Numbered from the stretch's first letter, positions 1 to 8,556 are shown. The stretch is 45,750 bases of DNA from Bradyrhizobium sp. YR681 (GCF_000282615.1 NZ_AKIY01000023.1:1-45750), one strand, 5' to 3'. A program made the numbers and translations. The notes: a model not told the origin generated them from the letters alone.

Positions 1-1157
1 GGCTGCGGCAGAACCCGCCGCAATGGACCGGGCCGCCGCGCGGCCTCGTTGCGAATTTCCGTTATGGCGAGCTCTCGCCCTCGGATTTCCCGGTGCAGGC
101 CTGGAAGAAGGCGGTGACGGGCGCCATGGCGCGCAAGCCCGAGCGTCTCGCCTATGACGATCCGTGCGGCTCGCAGCGGCTGCGCACCGCGCTCCAGGCC
201 TATCTGTGGCGATCACGCAGCGTCCGCTGCGACACGGACCAGATCGTCGTCGTGAACGGCTCGCAGCAGGGTCTCGATATCTGCGCCCGCCTGCTGCTCG
301 ATTCCGGCGACCGCTTTGTCATGGAAGATCCCGGCTACCAGATGGCGCGGCATAATTTTGCTGCGACGGGAGCCGAAACTGTGCCGATCCCGGTCGACGC
401 AGAAGGCCTGCAGACCGAGCGGCTCGACGGCGTCGCGGCCCGCCTCGCTTATGTGACGCCGTCGCATCAATATCCACTCGGCGGCGTCATGCCGATCGGA
501 CGCCGGCACCAATTGCTGGCCTGGGCGCGCAAGGCCGACGCCTATGTGATCGAGGACGATTACGACAGCGAGTATCGCTACGACACAAAACCGATCCCGC
601 CGCTTCATGCGCTGGAAGGCGGCGACAACGTGATCTATCTCGGCACCGTTTCCAAGACACTCTCCCCGACCTTACGGATCGGCTATCTCGTGGTGCCGTC
701 CGAGCTCCGATCCCTGTTCGCTGCCGCCAAGCAGATCATGGATCGGCACACCCCGCTGGCCGAGCAGGAGGCGCTTGCCGCGATGCTGGAGAGCGGCGCC
801 TATGACAGACATGTCAGGCGCGTGCGCCGGCGCAACGCCGAGCGCCAGGAGGCGCTGCTCGACGCCCTGCATCGCCGGTTCGGCGATCGTATCAGGATCG
901 AGGGCACGGCCGCCGGCCTGCACGTGGTGGCGTGGTTCGACGGCCTGCCGCAGAAGCGCGAGGCCGCCTTGATCGACGCGGCCCGCGCCAGGGGCGTCGG
1001 CATCCATCCCGTCTCCGCGCTGTTCGACAGCCGCCCGACCGGCCGCGATCGACCGCGGAAGACGGTGGGCCTCGTCATGGGCTATTCGGCGCTGGAGGTC
1101 GCGCAGATCGAACGCGGCTGCAAGCTTCTCGCCCAGGCCATCGACGAACTGGACTGA
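1..1157 (+). CDS. MocR/PdxR-type regulator, aminotransferase domain (5' end missing)
   Basis: The reading frame is open from base 3, so the start and the N-terminal GntR winged helix lie left of the window. What remains is a fold-type I aminotransferase domain. It begins with the linker-to-domain signature NFRYGELSPSDFPVQAW, typical of MocR regulators, and contains the PLP-lysine region GTVSKTLSPTLRIGY near base 650. Proteins of this class bind PLP, do not usually catalyse transamination, and activate or repress a neighbouring gene. The paiB-like gene starts 74 bases downstream on the same strand and is the likely target or operon partner. A stand-alone aminotransferase is possible but less likely given the domain-start signature. 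Confidence 0.85.
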   Translation, partial: LRQNPPQWTGPPRGLVANFRYGELSPSDFPVQAWKKAVTGAMARKPERLAYDDPCGSQRLRTALQAYLWRSRSVRCDTDQIVVVNGSQQGLDICARLLLDSGDRFVMEDPGYQMARHNFAATGAETVPIPVDAEGLQTERLDGVAARLAYVTPSHQYPLGGVMPIGRRHQLLAWARKADAYVIEDDYDSEYRYDTKPIPPLHALEGGDNVIYLGTVSKTLSPTLRIGYLVVPSELRSLFAAAKQIMDRHTPLAEQEALAAMLESGAYDRHVRRVRRRNAERQEALLDALHRRFGDRIRIEGTAAGLHVVAWFDGLPQKREAALIDAARARGVGIHPVSALFDSRPTGRDRPRKTVGLVMGYSALEVAQIERGCKLLAQAIDELD

Positions 1158-1169
1158 TCAAATCGCCGA

Positions 1170-1182
1170 AAACTGGCAGTTT
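1170..1182. promoter_or_regulatory. Perfect 13-bp palindrome upstream of paiB-like gene
   Basis: AAACTG-G-CAGTTT lies in the 74-base gap between the MocR-type gene and the paiB-like gene, about 50 bases before the latter's ATG. It is placed where a regulator could bind. No -35/-10 boxes were identified with confidence, and binding by the MocR protein is only inferred. Confidence 0.35.
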
Positions 1183-1231
1183 CTGACAGGCCAGATTCCG
1201 GCTATCTCCTGTCCCGAAACGGAGACACGCC

Positions 1232-1861
1232 ATGTACATTCCCCCCGCCTTCAGGGACGACGACATCGAGAGCATCCGGGCGACCATTCGCGGCGCCCGG
1301 CTCGCCAGCCTGGTCACCGCCACCACCGACGGGCCGGTCGCGACGCCGCTGCCGCTCTTCCTTGACGAGAGCGAAGGCGAGCGCGGCGTGCTGTACGGGC
1401 ATGTGGCGAAGGCCAATCCGCAATGGAAACTGCCGCCGATCGGCGACGCGCTCGCCATCTTCAACGGGCCCGACGCCTATGTGACGCCGTCCTGGTATGC
1501 GACCAAGCAGGAAACGGGCAAGGTCGTGCCGACCTGGAACTACGTCGCCGTGCATGCCTATGGCCCGGTCGAATTCTTCCAGGAGCCGGAGCGGCTGCTC
1601 GACGCGGTCACACGGCTCACCAACAGGCATGAAGGCGCGCGCGCAAAGCCCTGGGCCGTGGATGACGCACCAGCCGATTTCATCGCCGCGCAGCTGCGCG
1701 GGATCGTCGGCGTGCGCATTCCCGTCACGCGGTTCGAAAGCAAGCGGAAGATGAGCCAGAACCGCCCCGAGGCCGACCGCGTCGGTGTCGCGGCCGGGCT
1801 TGCGGCGAGCGACAACGCTGGCGATCGCGAGGCCGCGGTCCTGATTCCGATTCCGGTCTAG
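1232..1861 (+). CDS. paiB: PaiB-family FMN-binding negative regulator
   Basis: This 209-residue protein has the PaiB signature from its first residues ([11 protein letters not shown]) and the split-barrel flavin-binding fold core, including [10 protein letters not shown] and [10 protein letters not shown] followed by [13 protein letters not shown]. Length matches the family. PaiB was described as a repressor of sporulation and protease genes in Bacillus. Alphaproteobacterial members are mostly uncharacterised and may act as flavin or pyridoxal-phosphate-related oxidoreductase-like proteins. The family often sits beside MocR-type regulators, as here. The TAG stop overlaps the stop of the convergent nhaA through the shared tetranucleotide CTAG. 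Confidence 0.85.
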   Translation: MYIPPAFRDDDIESIRATIRGARLASLVTATTDGPVATPLPLFLDESEGERGVLYGHVAKANPQWKLPPIGDALAIFNGPDAYVTPSWYATKQETGKVVPTWNYVAVHAYGPVEFFQEPERLLDAVTRLTNRHEGARAKPWAVDDAPADFIAAQLRGIVGVRIPVTRFESKRKMSQNRPEADRVGVAAGLAASDNAGDREAAVLIPIPV

Positions 1862-3126
1862 TTTTCGGTCGCCTTGCGCCGACGCTGGGTATACTCCGCC
1901 CCAAAGCCGAGGCCGAGCGTCACGGAGATCAGCGAGCCGAACAGCACGCCGAGCTTGGCCGCATCCAGCAGCTCGTCGTCGGTGAACGCAAGCATGGCGA
2001 TGAAGATCGCCATGGTGAAGCCGATGCCGGCCAGCAACCCGATGAGACAGACACCGGCCCATGAGACATCAGGAGCCAAGCGGCACCAGCCGGTGCGCAC
2101 CGCAAACCACGTCGCGCCGATCACGCCGATCGGCTTCCCTGCACAAAGCGCTAGCGCAACGCCAAGCGTCACCAGCTGAGTGCCGCCTGATAGCTCCATG
2201 CCTTTGAAGCTGACACCCGCATTCGCCAGCGCAAAGAGCGGCATGATCCCGTAGGCGACCCAGGGATGCAGCGCCGTCTCGACCCGGATGACGGGCGGAA
2301 CGATGGCGGGATTGGCCGACCGCACCGGCGTCATCAGGCCAAGCACGACGCCCGCGAGCGTCGGATGGACGCCCGCCATGAGGAAGCCCGCCCAGACGAT
2401 GAACGCCGGTGCGACGTAGGCGTAGGCGGAGCCAAATCCGAGCCGCTGAAAACCGAGCGCGACGAGAACACCGAGCGCCGCGACGGCAAAGCCGCTGGGG
2501 TCGAGCCCGCTGGTGTAGAACAGCGCGATGATCAGGACTGCGATGATGTCGTCGATGATGGCAAGCGCCAGCAGAAAGACCCGAACGTTGCTCGGAATGG
2601 ATTTCCCGAGCAGCGCCAGCACGCCGACGGCGAAGGCAATGTCCGTTGCTGTCGGAATCGCCCAGCCCCGATCGTGCCCCGCAGCGGCGTTGAAGCCTAG
2701 ATAGATCAGCGCGGGCACAACGACACCGCCCAGAGCTGCCAGCACCGGCAGCACCGCTTGATCGAACCTGCTGAGTGCACCCTCGTGACTCTCGCGGCGG
2801 ATCTCCATGCCGACGACGAGGAAAAACACGGTCATCAAGGCATCGTTGATCCAGAAGTGCAGCGACCGGGCAAAGACGAACTCGCCGATGCCGAGCGGAA
2901 CCGGCAGGTTCCAGACATCGTGATACGAGTGGGCGAAGGGCGAGTTGGCCCACAGCAATGCGGCAGCCGCCGCCGCAAGCAGCACCACGCCGCTGACGGC
3001 CTCGATATGCAGGAAATGCTGGAGCGTCGAGAGCGCTCGTTCGACGAAAAACGGGGATTTCGGCAGATCCCTGCCGGGCAGCTGATCGTTCACGGGCGCA
3101 CGCTTTCCGCGTGGCGGCCCGACCAT
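1858..3126 (-). CDS. nhaA: Na+/H+ antiporter NhaA
   Basis: An inner-membrane antiporter that exchanges protons for sodium, giving pH and salt homeostasis. The protein carries the NhaA hallmark segments: a [16 protein letters not shown] stretch and the [11 protein letters not shown] motif, whose paired aspartates (residues 192-193 from this start) correspond to the ion-binding Asp163/Asp164 of E. coli NhaA. It ends with a hydrophobic [15 protein letters not shown] stretch. The longest open frame begins at a TTG at 3198 and overlaps the stress promoter region, so ATG 3126 (422 residues) was chosen. GTG 3093 has a better-spaced GGAAAG and would give 411 residues. The gene is convergent with paiB and divergent from the amidotransferase operon. 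Confidence 0.93.
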   Translation of the reverse strand: MVGPPRGKRAPVNDQLPGRDLPKSPFFVERALSTLQHFLHIEAVSGVVLLAAAAAALLWANSPFAHSYHDVWNLPVPLGIGEFVFARSLHFWINDALMTVFFLVVGMEIRRESHEGALSRFDQAVLPVLAALGGVVVPALIYLGFNAAAGHDRGWAIPTATDIAFAVGVLALLGKSIPSNVRVFLLALAIIDDIIAVLIIALFYTSGLDPSGFAVAALGVLVALGFQRLGFGSAYAYVAPAFIVWAGFLMAGVHPTLAGVVLGLMTPVRSANPAIVPPVIRVETALHPWVAYGIMPLFALANAGVSFKGMELSGGTQLVTLGVALALCAGKPIGVIGATWFAVRTGWCRLAPDVSWAGVCLIGLLAGIGFTMAIFIAMLAFTDDELLDAAKLGVLFGSLISVTLGLGFGAEYTQRRRKATEN

Positions 3127-3227
3127 CGCTTGACCTGTCGCTGCACACATGCAGCGAGCACCCGGGAGCTGTTCTACACGGCAACGGCCGCAAGGCAACC
3201 CCGGCCCACGGGACAGGGCCTGCGCCT

Positions 3228-3253
3228 GGAACTCCGATGCGCCGAGGATCGTT
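3228..3253 (+). promoter_or_regulatory. EcfG/RpoE2-type general stress promoter of the amidotransferase operon
   Basis: GGAAC (3228-3232) is followed after 17 bases by CGTT (3250-3253). This is an exact match to the alphaproteobacterial general-stress consensus GGAAC-N16/17-CGTT. Transcription would begin near 3260, some 30 bases before the ATG at 3290. The match is seen directly; its use is inferred. Confidence 0.65.
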
Positions 3254-3289
3254 GGTGACCCTCAGGACATATCCCCGACAGGAACTCTC

Positions 3290-4117
3290 ATGTGCCGCTG
3301 GATCGCATACCGGGGCGAGACCACCTCGTTCGAACCTTACGTCACCGAGCCCGAGCATTCGCTGATCGCGCAGAGCATCCGCTCGCTGCAATCCACTGCG
3401 GGCTCGAACGGCGACGGCTTTGGTCTCGGCTGGTATGGCGAGCATCCGGAGCCCGGCCTCTACCGGGAAACGCGCCCCGCCTGGTCGGATGAGAACTTGC
3501 GCTACCTCTGCCGCCATTTGCGCTCGCATCTGTTCTTTGCCCACGTGCGTGCCGCGACCGGCACCGCGGTGACGCGGCAGAACTGTCATCCTTTCGCCTG
3601 CGGCCAGTGGATGTTCATGCACAACGGATTTGTCGGCAGCTGGAACCGGCTGCGCCGCAAGGTCGAGGCGCTGATCCCCGATGCCTATTATCCCTCGCGG
3701 CTGGGCACGACCGATTCCGAAGCCGTGTTCCTGGCCATGATGGGGGCCGGGCTCGACAGCGATCCGCTTCAGGCAACGCAAACCGTGCTGCAAGCGCTCG
3801 TCGGCCTCGTCAACGAAGGCGAGCTTCGCGAAAAGCTGCGCTTCACCAGCGCTATCGCCAACGGCCGGGATCTCTACGCGTTTCGCGTCTCGGTCAACGA
3901 CGCCGCCAACACGCTCTATTTCCGCGAGGCCGGCGGCCAGGTCATCGTCGTCTCCGAACCGTTCGACAAGGAATCAGACTGGACCGAAGTGCCGGCGAAT
4001 CACGCCCTGATCGCGCGCGCGTCCGAAAGCGTGAAAATTGTTCCGTTCGACGTTGCAATTTCCAGTGGGTCCGGCGCGGAACCCGCCCCTGTCAGACGGA
4101 TTATTGCCCGCAGGTAA
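3290..4117 (+). CDS. Class II glutamine amidotransferase (YafJ-type)
   Basis: The 275-residue protein starts at ATG 3290, preceded by AGGAAC. Cys2 directly follows the initiator Met, as needed for the N-terminal nucleophile of class II amidotransferases. Other family marks are HVRAATG (residues 85-91), NCHPF (98-102) and HNG (111-113). The family releases ammonia from glutamine or, in EgtC-like members, removes gamma-glutamyl groups. There is no fused synthase domain, so the acceptor must come from another protein. The carboxylate-amine ligase gene begins 17 bases downstream in the same operon and is the obvious partner. The substrate is unknown. Confidence 0.9.
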   Translation: MCRWIAYRGETTSFEPYVTEPEHSLIAQSIRSLQSTAGSNGDGFGLGWYGEHPEPGLYRETRPAWSDENLRYLCRHLRSHLFFAHVRAATGTAVTRQNCHPFACGQWMFMHNGFVGSWNRLRRKVEALIPDAYYPSRLGTTDSEAVFLAMMGAGLDSDPLQATQTVLQALVGLVNEGELREKLRFTSAIANGRDLYAFRVSVNDAANTLYFREAGGQVIVVSEPFDKESDWTEVPANHALIARASESVKIVPFDVAISSGSGAEPAPVRRIIARR

Positions 4118-4134
4118 CCACTGCCGGGTGGCTC

Positions 4135-5364
4135 ATGACATTTGCTTCGGACGTTCTGAAACTGCTGCGCCTTGATTCATCCGACGACAAGCAGCACCTC
4201 GTCATTCGCTCCGCCGGCGGCGGCGGCAAGGCGGCGGAATATTCGTTCGGCATCGAGGAGGAATATTTCCTCGCCGATCGCCGGACATTCGAGGTCGCGA
4301 TCGAAACGCCCAACGCGCTGTTCGAATCCGCGAACTGGTCCACCGGCGGTCAGGCCATGCGGGAAATGCTGCAATCCCAGCTGGAGGTCGCGACCAACGT
4401 CCATATCGACGTCAATGACGCGCGCGAGGAGCTGCGCTTCCTCCGCCGCGAGGTCGCCAACGTCGCCGCGCAATATGGCTTCGTCATCATGGCCTGCGGC
4501 ACGCATCCGACCGCCGTGTGGCGCATGTCGCAGCCGAGCCCGAAGCCGCGCTACGAGGAGATGATCGAGGATCTGCGAAGCATCGGCCACCGCAACATGA
4601 TGTGCGGCATGCATGTGCACGTCCAGCTGCCCGATCCCGAGAAACGCATGGCGGTGATGCGGGCAATGCTGCCGCATCTGCCGCTGTTCATCGCGCTGTC
4701 GGCGTCCTCCCCGTTCTGGAACGGCCACAAGACCGGCCTGAAGGGCTACCGGCTCGCCGCCTATTCCGAGCTGCCGCGCACCGGCCTGCCCGAACTGTTC
4801 GAGAACCGGCAGGATTACGACGAATATATCGGCGCGTTGCAGCGTTCCGGCGTGATCCCCGACGAGAGCCACATCTGGTGGGCGATGCGCCCGTCCATGA
4901 AGCATCCGACGCTCGAGCTTCGCGCACCCGACACCTGCACCCTGGTCGATGACGCCGTCGCGATCGCCTCGCTCTACCGCTGCCTGACACGCCACCTCTA
5001 TTTGCGGCCTCATTTGTCCAGGGAGGTCACCGTCGTCGAACGCGCGCTTGCGGTGGAGAACAAATGGCGCGCCCAGCGCTACGGCACCGACTGCATTTTT
5101 GCCTCCAGGAACGGGCCGGTCACGATCTCGGAGATGCTCACCCGCGTGATCGACGACACCGCCGCGGATGCTGCCGCGCTGAATTGCGTCGCCGAGGTCG
5201 AGCATTGCCGCACCATCGTGGAGCGGGGCAGCTCGGCCGAATTCCAGCTTCGCGCCTACCGCGAAAACGGCGACGACATCGCAGCCGTGTCACGATGGAT
5301 TGCTACATCGACGATATCAGGGACCAGCGCTCCCGTCGCACGCAGCGCCCAAGCGCCGTCATAG
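4135..5364 (+). CDS. YbdK-type carboxylate-amine ligase (glutamate-cysteine ligase family 2)
   Basis: This 409-residue ATP-dependent ligase has the GCS2 marks: GIEEEYFL (residues 39-46), CGTHP (121-125) and GMHVHVQ (158-164), the last giving metal/ATP-site histidines. A RPSMKHPTLELRAPDT segment follows later. Relatives such as E. coli YbdK join a carboxylate, often the gamma-carboxyl of glutamate, to an amine with only weak gamma-glutamylcysteine activity in vitro. The gene follows the amidotransferase by 17 bases and precedes a zinc-ribbon microprotein by 62 bases. Either the amidotransferase supplies ammonia to the ligase, or it trims a gamma-glutamyl product. The C-terminal 20 residues are Ser/Ala-rich and look unstructured. 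Confidence 0.9.
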   Translation: MTFASDVLKLLRLDSSDDKQHLVIRSAGGGGKAAEYSFGIEEEYFLADRRTFEVAIETPNALFESANWSTGGQAMREMLQSQLEVATNVHIDVNDAREELRFLRREVANVAAQYGFVIMACGTHPTAVWRMSQPSPKPRYEEMIEDLRSIGHRNMMCGMHVHVQLPDPEKRMAVMRAMLPHLPLFIALSASSPFWNGHKTGLKGYRLAAYSELPRTGLPELFENRQDYDEYIGALQRSGVIPDESHIWWAMRPSMKHPTLELRAPDTCTLVDDAVAIASLYRCLTRHLYLRPHLSREVTVVERALAVENKWRAQRYGTDCIFASRNGPVTISEMLTRVIDDTAADAAALNCVAEVEHCRTIVERGSSAEFQLRAYRENGDDIAAVSRWIATSTISGTSAPVARSAQAPS

Positions 5365-5426
5365 CGCCCGCGCAAGCTTCGCCGGCGAAGGTGCCGGCCC
5401 TCAATTCGATGTTCTCGGAGAAACGC

Positions 5427-5612
5427 ATGAATCACGTCACGTCCTGCACCGGCTGCGGCCACGCGCTTGTCCCGATGCTGACGGCCAAGGGCCGCACCGA
5501 GCCGAGCTGCCTCTGGTGCGAAGGCATCGACGCGCGCGCGGTGGACATGGCGAAGTGGGCGGACAGCCCGTCCGGCAAGCCCGAGCGGATCGCCCGTCAC
5601 TCGTTCGAATGA
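5427..5612 (+). CDS. Zinc-ribbon-like microprotein, 61 residues
   Basis: ATG 5427 follows a GGAG with a 7-base spacer. The protein has two CxxC pairs, Cys7/Cys10 and Cys28/Cys31, separated by 17 residues, which is the layout of a small structural zinc ribbon. No signal peptide or membrane segment is present. It lies 62 bases after the ligase on the same strand and probably shares its transcript. Function is unknown; a protein-binding or metal-carrying accessory of the ligase pair is conceivable but unproven. Confidence 0.7.
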   Translation: MNHVTSCTGCGHALVPMLTAKGRTEPSCLWCEGIDARAVDMAKWADSPSGKPERIARHSFE

Positions 5613-5961
5613 GCGGTATCGGGCGCTCAGGCTGCCGGCATTTGCCCGGCCGGGCGGCCTCTGCGGTTGCATGTCCTTTGCAGGACATGCCGACAAATTA
5701 GACAAGATACCCCCCTCCACCGGACTTGCAGGCACTGCGACGGCGGCACGCAAGCGGGTGAGACGGGTCATCTAACCTCAGGCACAACCTCGATTTTTCT
5801 CTCGCCGCGAGCGGCCTCCGAGCCCTCGCGCCGCGCCGCGCGCCGACTGGCCCGGAATTCGCAAGACGGCAACAGGCCTGACGTCCCTGCCCTCCACGAC
5901 AAGGAGCAGCCAGTTGCGTGCACCCGGCTCCGGGATGAACGGCCCAGAATCGGAGAATGCC
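5613..5961. other. Intergenic stretch before the cupin gene
   Basis: No supported gene is present; the open frames here lack ribosome sites and family resemblance. It holds a 9-bp inverted repeat (5669-5690) and a GC-rich palindromic stretch around 5645-5660. No GGAAC stress motif was seen. A promoter for the cupin gene presumably lies here but could not be placed. Confidence 0.6.
5669..5690. repeat. Inverted repeat, 9-bp perfect arms, 4-base loop
   Basis: GCATGTCCT and AGGACATGC flank TTGC. There is no T-run on either strand, so an operator or a processed hairpin is more likely than a classical terminator. It lies about 60 bases after the zinc-ribbon stop and 270 bases before the cupin start. 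Confidence 0.5.
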
Positions 5962-7101
5962 ATGAACGTGCATGCCGCGGGCGATCTCAAATTCACCGGC
6001 CTCACCCGCCCGGATGGTTCACCCCTTCGCCTGAATGACCAGGACTTCGTCGCGATCGATCGCGACAAGAATGCGAAATATGAAGCGACCTATCGGCCGC
6101 AGGCGCTCTACAACCGTGCCAACGAAGGCTTCCACGCCAACAACGAAACCTTCCTGCTGCACGAGGTCGCGACCAACCTGCCGATCTACCGCCCCGACAC
6201 CGGCCCGACCGATTTCCATCTGCATCTGCCGCCGGGCGGCTTCCAGCTCGTGCTGGTCACCTCGGGCGCCTTCACCTTCGACTATGACGGGCGCTGGTAC
6301 AATGTGGGCCCGGGCGCGGTGATGCTGCAAAGCGCGATCGTGCATCGCCAGCTGTTCTACACCTGGTCGGGACTGTCGACCGAAGAGAATCTGAAGACGC
6401 CGCAGACGGTGGTGCCCGATCCGATCTCGATGGGCTATTCCGGCAAATTCCTCGAAGCCTTCATCACCGATCCCACCACCTTTCCGAACCCGACCATCGT
6501 CGGCCCGGAGCAGATCAATGAGGACGAAACGCCGCGCGTGGCCTGGAGCCATCCGCTGCATGACCGCCCGGCCGATGCCGGCTTCTGGCTTCAGGATCCG
6601 CTCGCGCTGGACGCGCTGTTCAAGCCGCTGGTCGACAGCCCCTTCAAATCGGCCTCGCCCGTTTACGTCCGCGATATCGGCATCGAGATTCCGAGCGGGC
6701 ATCTCGTTACCGGCCACCTCATTGCGACCGACCCGCGTGGCCACGCGCTCTTGCCGAAGAGCACGTCTGCCGCAGCCGACCCGACCTGCTTTGCCAAGGG
6801 CGAAGTCGTGATCTATCGCGTCATTCGCGGCACGGCCGAGTTCAAGAAGAAGTCCGGCGAGAGCTTTGAACTCTCCGCCGGCGACGTGGTGACGGCCGGC
6901 AAGAACTCGATCAGCCTCGTCGGCATCGGCGAGAATACCCAGGTCCTCCGCCTCGGCCTGCTCAAGGGCATGAACGATCTTCGGGGCTGGACCCCGACGC
7001 AGCGCGACGAGATCGACGGCCTCGCCGGCCAGATCATCACCCACAAGGACGTCCGCCCGGTGCGCACCGAAGGCAAACCGGTCGGATATCTGTACGGGTA
7101 G
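5962..7101 (+). CDS. Double-cupin protein of unknown substrate
   Basis: ATG 5962 has a GGAG 7 bases upstream and gives 379 residues. Two beta-barrel cupin-like halves can be read. The N-terminal half (roughly residues 60-125) contains FHLHLPPGGF, a TSGAFTFDYDG turn and a later VHRQLFY, so it keeps an HxH...H metal-binding pattern. The C-terminal half (roughly 270-340), with VIYRVIRGTAEFKK and LSAGDVVTAG, lacks the histidines. The layout resembles bicupin dioxygenases and isomerases, in which one barrel has lost its metal. No close named family was recognised, so only 'cupin' is supported. The gene stands alone, convergent with the stress protein operon. Confidence 0.75.
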   Translation: MNVHAAGDLKFTGLTRPDGSPLRLNDQDFVAIDRDKNAKYEATYRPQALYNRANEGFHANNETFLLHEVATNLPIYRPDTGPTDFHLHLPPGGFQLVLVTSGAFTFDYDGRWYNVGPGAVMLQSAIVHRQLFYTWSGLSTEENLKTPQTVVPDPISMGYSGKFLEAFITDPTTFPNPTIVGPEQINEDETPRVAWSHPLHDRPADAGFWLQDPLALDALFKPLVDSPFKSASPVYVRDIGIEIPSGHLVTGHLIATDPRGHALLPKSTSAAADPTCFAKGEVVIYRVIRGTAEFKKKSGESFELSAGDVVTAGKNSISLVGIGENTQVLRLGLLKGMNDLRGWTPTQRDEIDGLAGQIITHKDVRPVRTEGKPVGYLYG

Positions 7102-7107
7102 CCGCAC

Positions 7108-7137
7108 AAAAAAGACGGCCCGCCGAAGCGGGCCGTC
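7108..7137 (-). terminator. Rho-independent terminator of the minus-strand stress operon
   Basis: Ten-bp perfect arms (7114-7123 and 7128-7137) enclose the tetraloop CGAA. Read on the minus strand the hairpin is followed by six Ts (7113-7108). It ends transcription of the gene at 7159-7779 and may also stop the convergent cupin transcript. Confidence 0.85.
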
Positions 7138-7158
7138 GCGATCTCATCTCACGCGATG

Positions 7159-7779
7159 TTAGCGCAGTGATCCACCGTAGAGCTGACGCTCCTTGCGAAC
7201 CTCTTCGGCGCCGTAAGGCTTGCTGGCGGGATCGAACGACTTCCAGCCGGTCTTTTGCCAGGCCGCGCTGCGATCCCGCAGGTTGACGGACGACTCGTCC
7301 AGGACCGCGTCAAGACGGGATCGATCGGCATCCGCGACCCGTGCCGACACGAGCGTGCCGCCGCGACGGACGCCCTCGGCGTAGGAGTCCGCATCCTCCC
7401 GCGAAATACCGGCTTCCGTCAGCGCTCCGACCACTCCGCCCGTGGCGGCTCCAGCAGCAGCACCAACCGCAGTCGCGGCAAGCCAGCCGGCGGCGACGAC
7501 GGGGCCGAGACCCGGGATTGCGAGCAGGCCCAGACCGGCAAGAAGGCCGGCCGTGCCACCCACGCCCGCACCGATGCCGGCGCCCTTCCCGGCGCCTTCG
7601 GCGCGATCGTCGACGCCGTCGCGGTCACGATCAACCTTCTTGTCGGTGCCGAACCAGCTGTCCGAATTGTTGGCGACGATGCTGATGTCCGAATGCGGCA
7701 CGCCGGCCGCCTCGAGACGCTGAACCGCCTGCTGCGCATTGGTGTAGTTGTCGTAGAGGCGAGAAATTGTAACGGTCAT
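7159..7779 (-). CDS. General stress protein with glycine-zipper membrane segment (YflT/DUF1269-like)
   Basis: 206 residues. The N-terminal 35 residues (ISRLYDNYTNAQQAVQRLEAAGVPHSDISIV) match the general stress protein 17M/YflT-type fold. Residues 60-120 form a long Gly/Ala-rich hydrophobic zipper (GAGKGAGIGAGVGGTAG and later repeats), suggesting membrane insertion or oligomerisation. The C-terminal part is charged, with an EDADSYAEGVRRGGTLVSARV segment typical of DUF1269-like proteins. The gene lies 36 bases after the PepSY gene and probably shares its promoter. It ends just before a strong terminator. A role in envelope stress is inferred from family and context. Confidence 0.8.
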   Translation of the reverse strand: MTVTISRLYDNYTNAQQAVQRLEAAGVPHSDISIVANNSDSWFGTDKKVDRDRDGVDDRAEGAGKGAGIGAGVGGTAGLLAGLGLLAIPGLGPVVAAGWLAATAVGAAAGAATGGVVGALTEAGISREDADSYAEGVRRGGTLVSARVADADRSRLDAVLDESSVNLRDRSAAWQKTGWKSFDPASKPYGAEEVRKERQLYGGSLR

Positions 7780-7815
7780 TGTGTGTCCTTCTTGCTTATT
7801 GGCTTGCTTGTTCGC

Positions 7816-8151
7816 TTACTTGGCCGAATTGACGTTGCCCTGGAAGTCGACGCTGACTGCGGTGGCCGAACCACCCTTGCTGGCCTGGCCGCGCCAGACG
7901 CCCTTGTCGTCCTTCTTCAGTTCGGTGACGTTGGCGTAGCCGGCGTCCTCGATCTTCGACTTGGCTTGTCCTTCGGTGAAACTGTTGCGACCCGCGACAG
8001 GCGCGTCGGAGTTGTTCTGGCCGGTCGTATTGACTGCGTTGTTGTTCGGCCCGGACTGCGCCGGCGGATTCTGCGCCGAGGCCGGGGCAGCTGCGAATGC
8101 CGTGGCCGCCGCGAACAAGGAAATGCAAACGAGGATCGATGGGCGCTTCAT
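7816..8151 (-). CDS. Secreted PepSY-like small protein
   Basis: 111 residues. An N-terminal signal peptide (MKRPSILVCISLFAAATAF, cleavage near ASA-Q) is followed by an Asn/Gln-rich linker. A compact C-terminal domain of about 60 residues comes last, with GQAKSKIEDAGYANVTELKKD and GVWRGQA, the pattern of a single PepSY domain. Such periplasmic domains often inhibit proteases or sense the envelope. It is the first gene of a two-gene operon with the glycine-zipper stress protein, and a GGAAC element lies 50 bases upstream. Confidence 0.8.
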   Translation of the reverse strand: MKRPSILVCISLFAAATAFAAAPASAQNPPAQSGPNNNAVNTTGQNNSDAPVAGRNSFTEGQAKSKIEDAGYANVTELKKDDKGVWRGQASKGGSATAVSVDFQGNVNSAK

Positions 8152-8180
8152 GATGGTCTCCAGTGTGTAAGGAGTGACCC

Positions 8181-8205
8181 AAGCGCCCGTCAGAGCTTTC
8201 GTTCC
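8181..8205 (-). promoter_or_regulatory. Candidate EcfG/RpoE2-type promoter of the PepSY operon (degenerate -10)
   Basis: On the minus strand GGAAC (8205-8201), within an ATAGGAACGAA context, is followed after 16 bases by GCTT. This fits the looser RpoE2 form GGAAC-N18-TT but not the strict CGTT. Transcription would start about 20 bases before ATG 8151. Confidence 0.45.
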
Positions 8206-8223
8206 TATGTCTCGGTCTCTCCT

Positions 8224-8382
8224 TCAAACGCCGGCTCTGAAGAAAATCATCCACGTGATCGTCAGGATGAGCACTGCAAGTCCAAGACTGACACCCAGCA
8301 GCATCAGGACGCTGGGACCGAGCTCGCCTTGGCGCGCTTCGACTGCAGTTTCGACGACGCGTCCGCGCTTGTCGTTGTCCAT
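8224..8382 (-). CDS. Single-span membrane microprotein, 52 residues
   Basis: ATG 8382 has GGGAG and AAGG just upstream. The product has a charged N-terminal half (DNDKRGRVVETAVEARQGE) and one C-terminal hydrophobic helix (LMLLGVSLGLAVLILTITWMIFF). It would be an N-in/C-out single-pass protein. No named family was recognised. Its position in the stress island, with a GGAAC motif about 110 bases upstream, suggests stress control. Confidence 0.7.
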   Translation of the reverse strand: MDNDKRGRVVETAVEARQGELGPSVLMLLGVSLGLAVLILTITWMIFFRAGV

Positions 8383-8489
8383 GACCTTGCTCCCGTGTTC
8401 CGAGTGATCAGTTTGACTGCTTGCTTGCGCCATGAGCGCAAGGCGCCACTGCGCGAGCGCCGCAGGCGGGTTGATGCAACTGAAGTCCC

Positions 8490-8514
8490 AATTGGACCCC
8501 GGGAGGTTCGTTCC
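8490..8514 (-). promoter_or_regulatory. Weak candidate stress promoter of the membrane microprotein
   Basis: GGAAC (8514-8510) is followed by 16 bases and AATT, which fits GGAAC-N18-TT only loosely. The leader would be about 100 bases. Mainly the -35 box is convincing, because the flanking ATAGGAACGAA matches the element at 8205. Confidence 0.3.
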
Positions 8515-8556
8515 TATCCGCCTGGAAGCGAGCGAGGCAGGCGGGAACGGGGAATA

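Noticed and set aside
213..608. Minus-strand open frame inside the MocR-type gene
   Set aside because: It lies antisense to a clear family protein, has no ribosome site, and its composition is that of a shadow frame of GC-rich codons. The many other long antisense frames in the window were dropped for the same reason.
5667..6038. Plus-strand frame over the cupin leader
   Set aside because: It overlaps the real cupin start, lacks a ribosome site and resembles no family.
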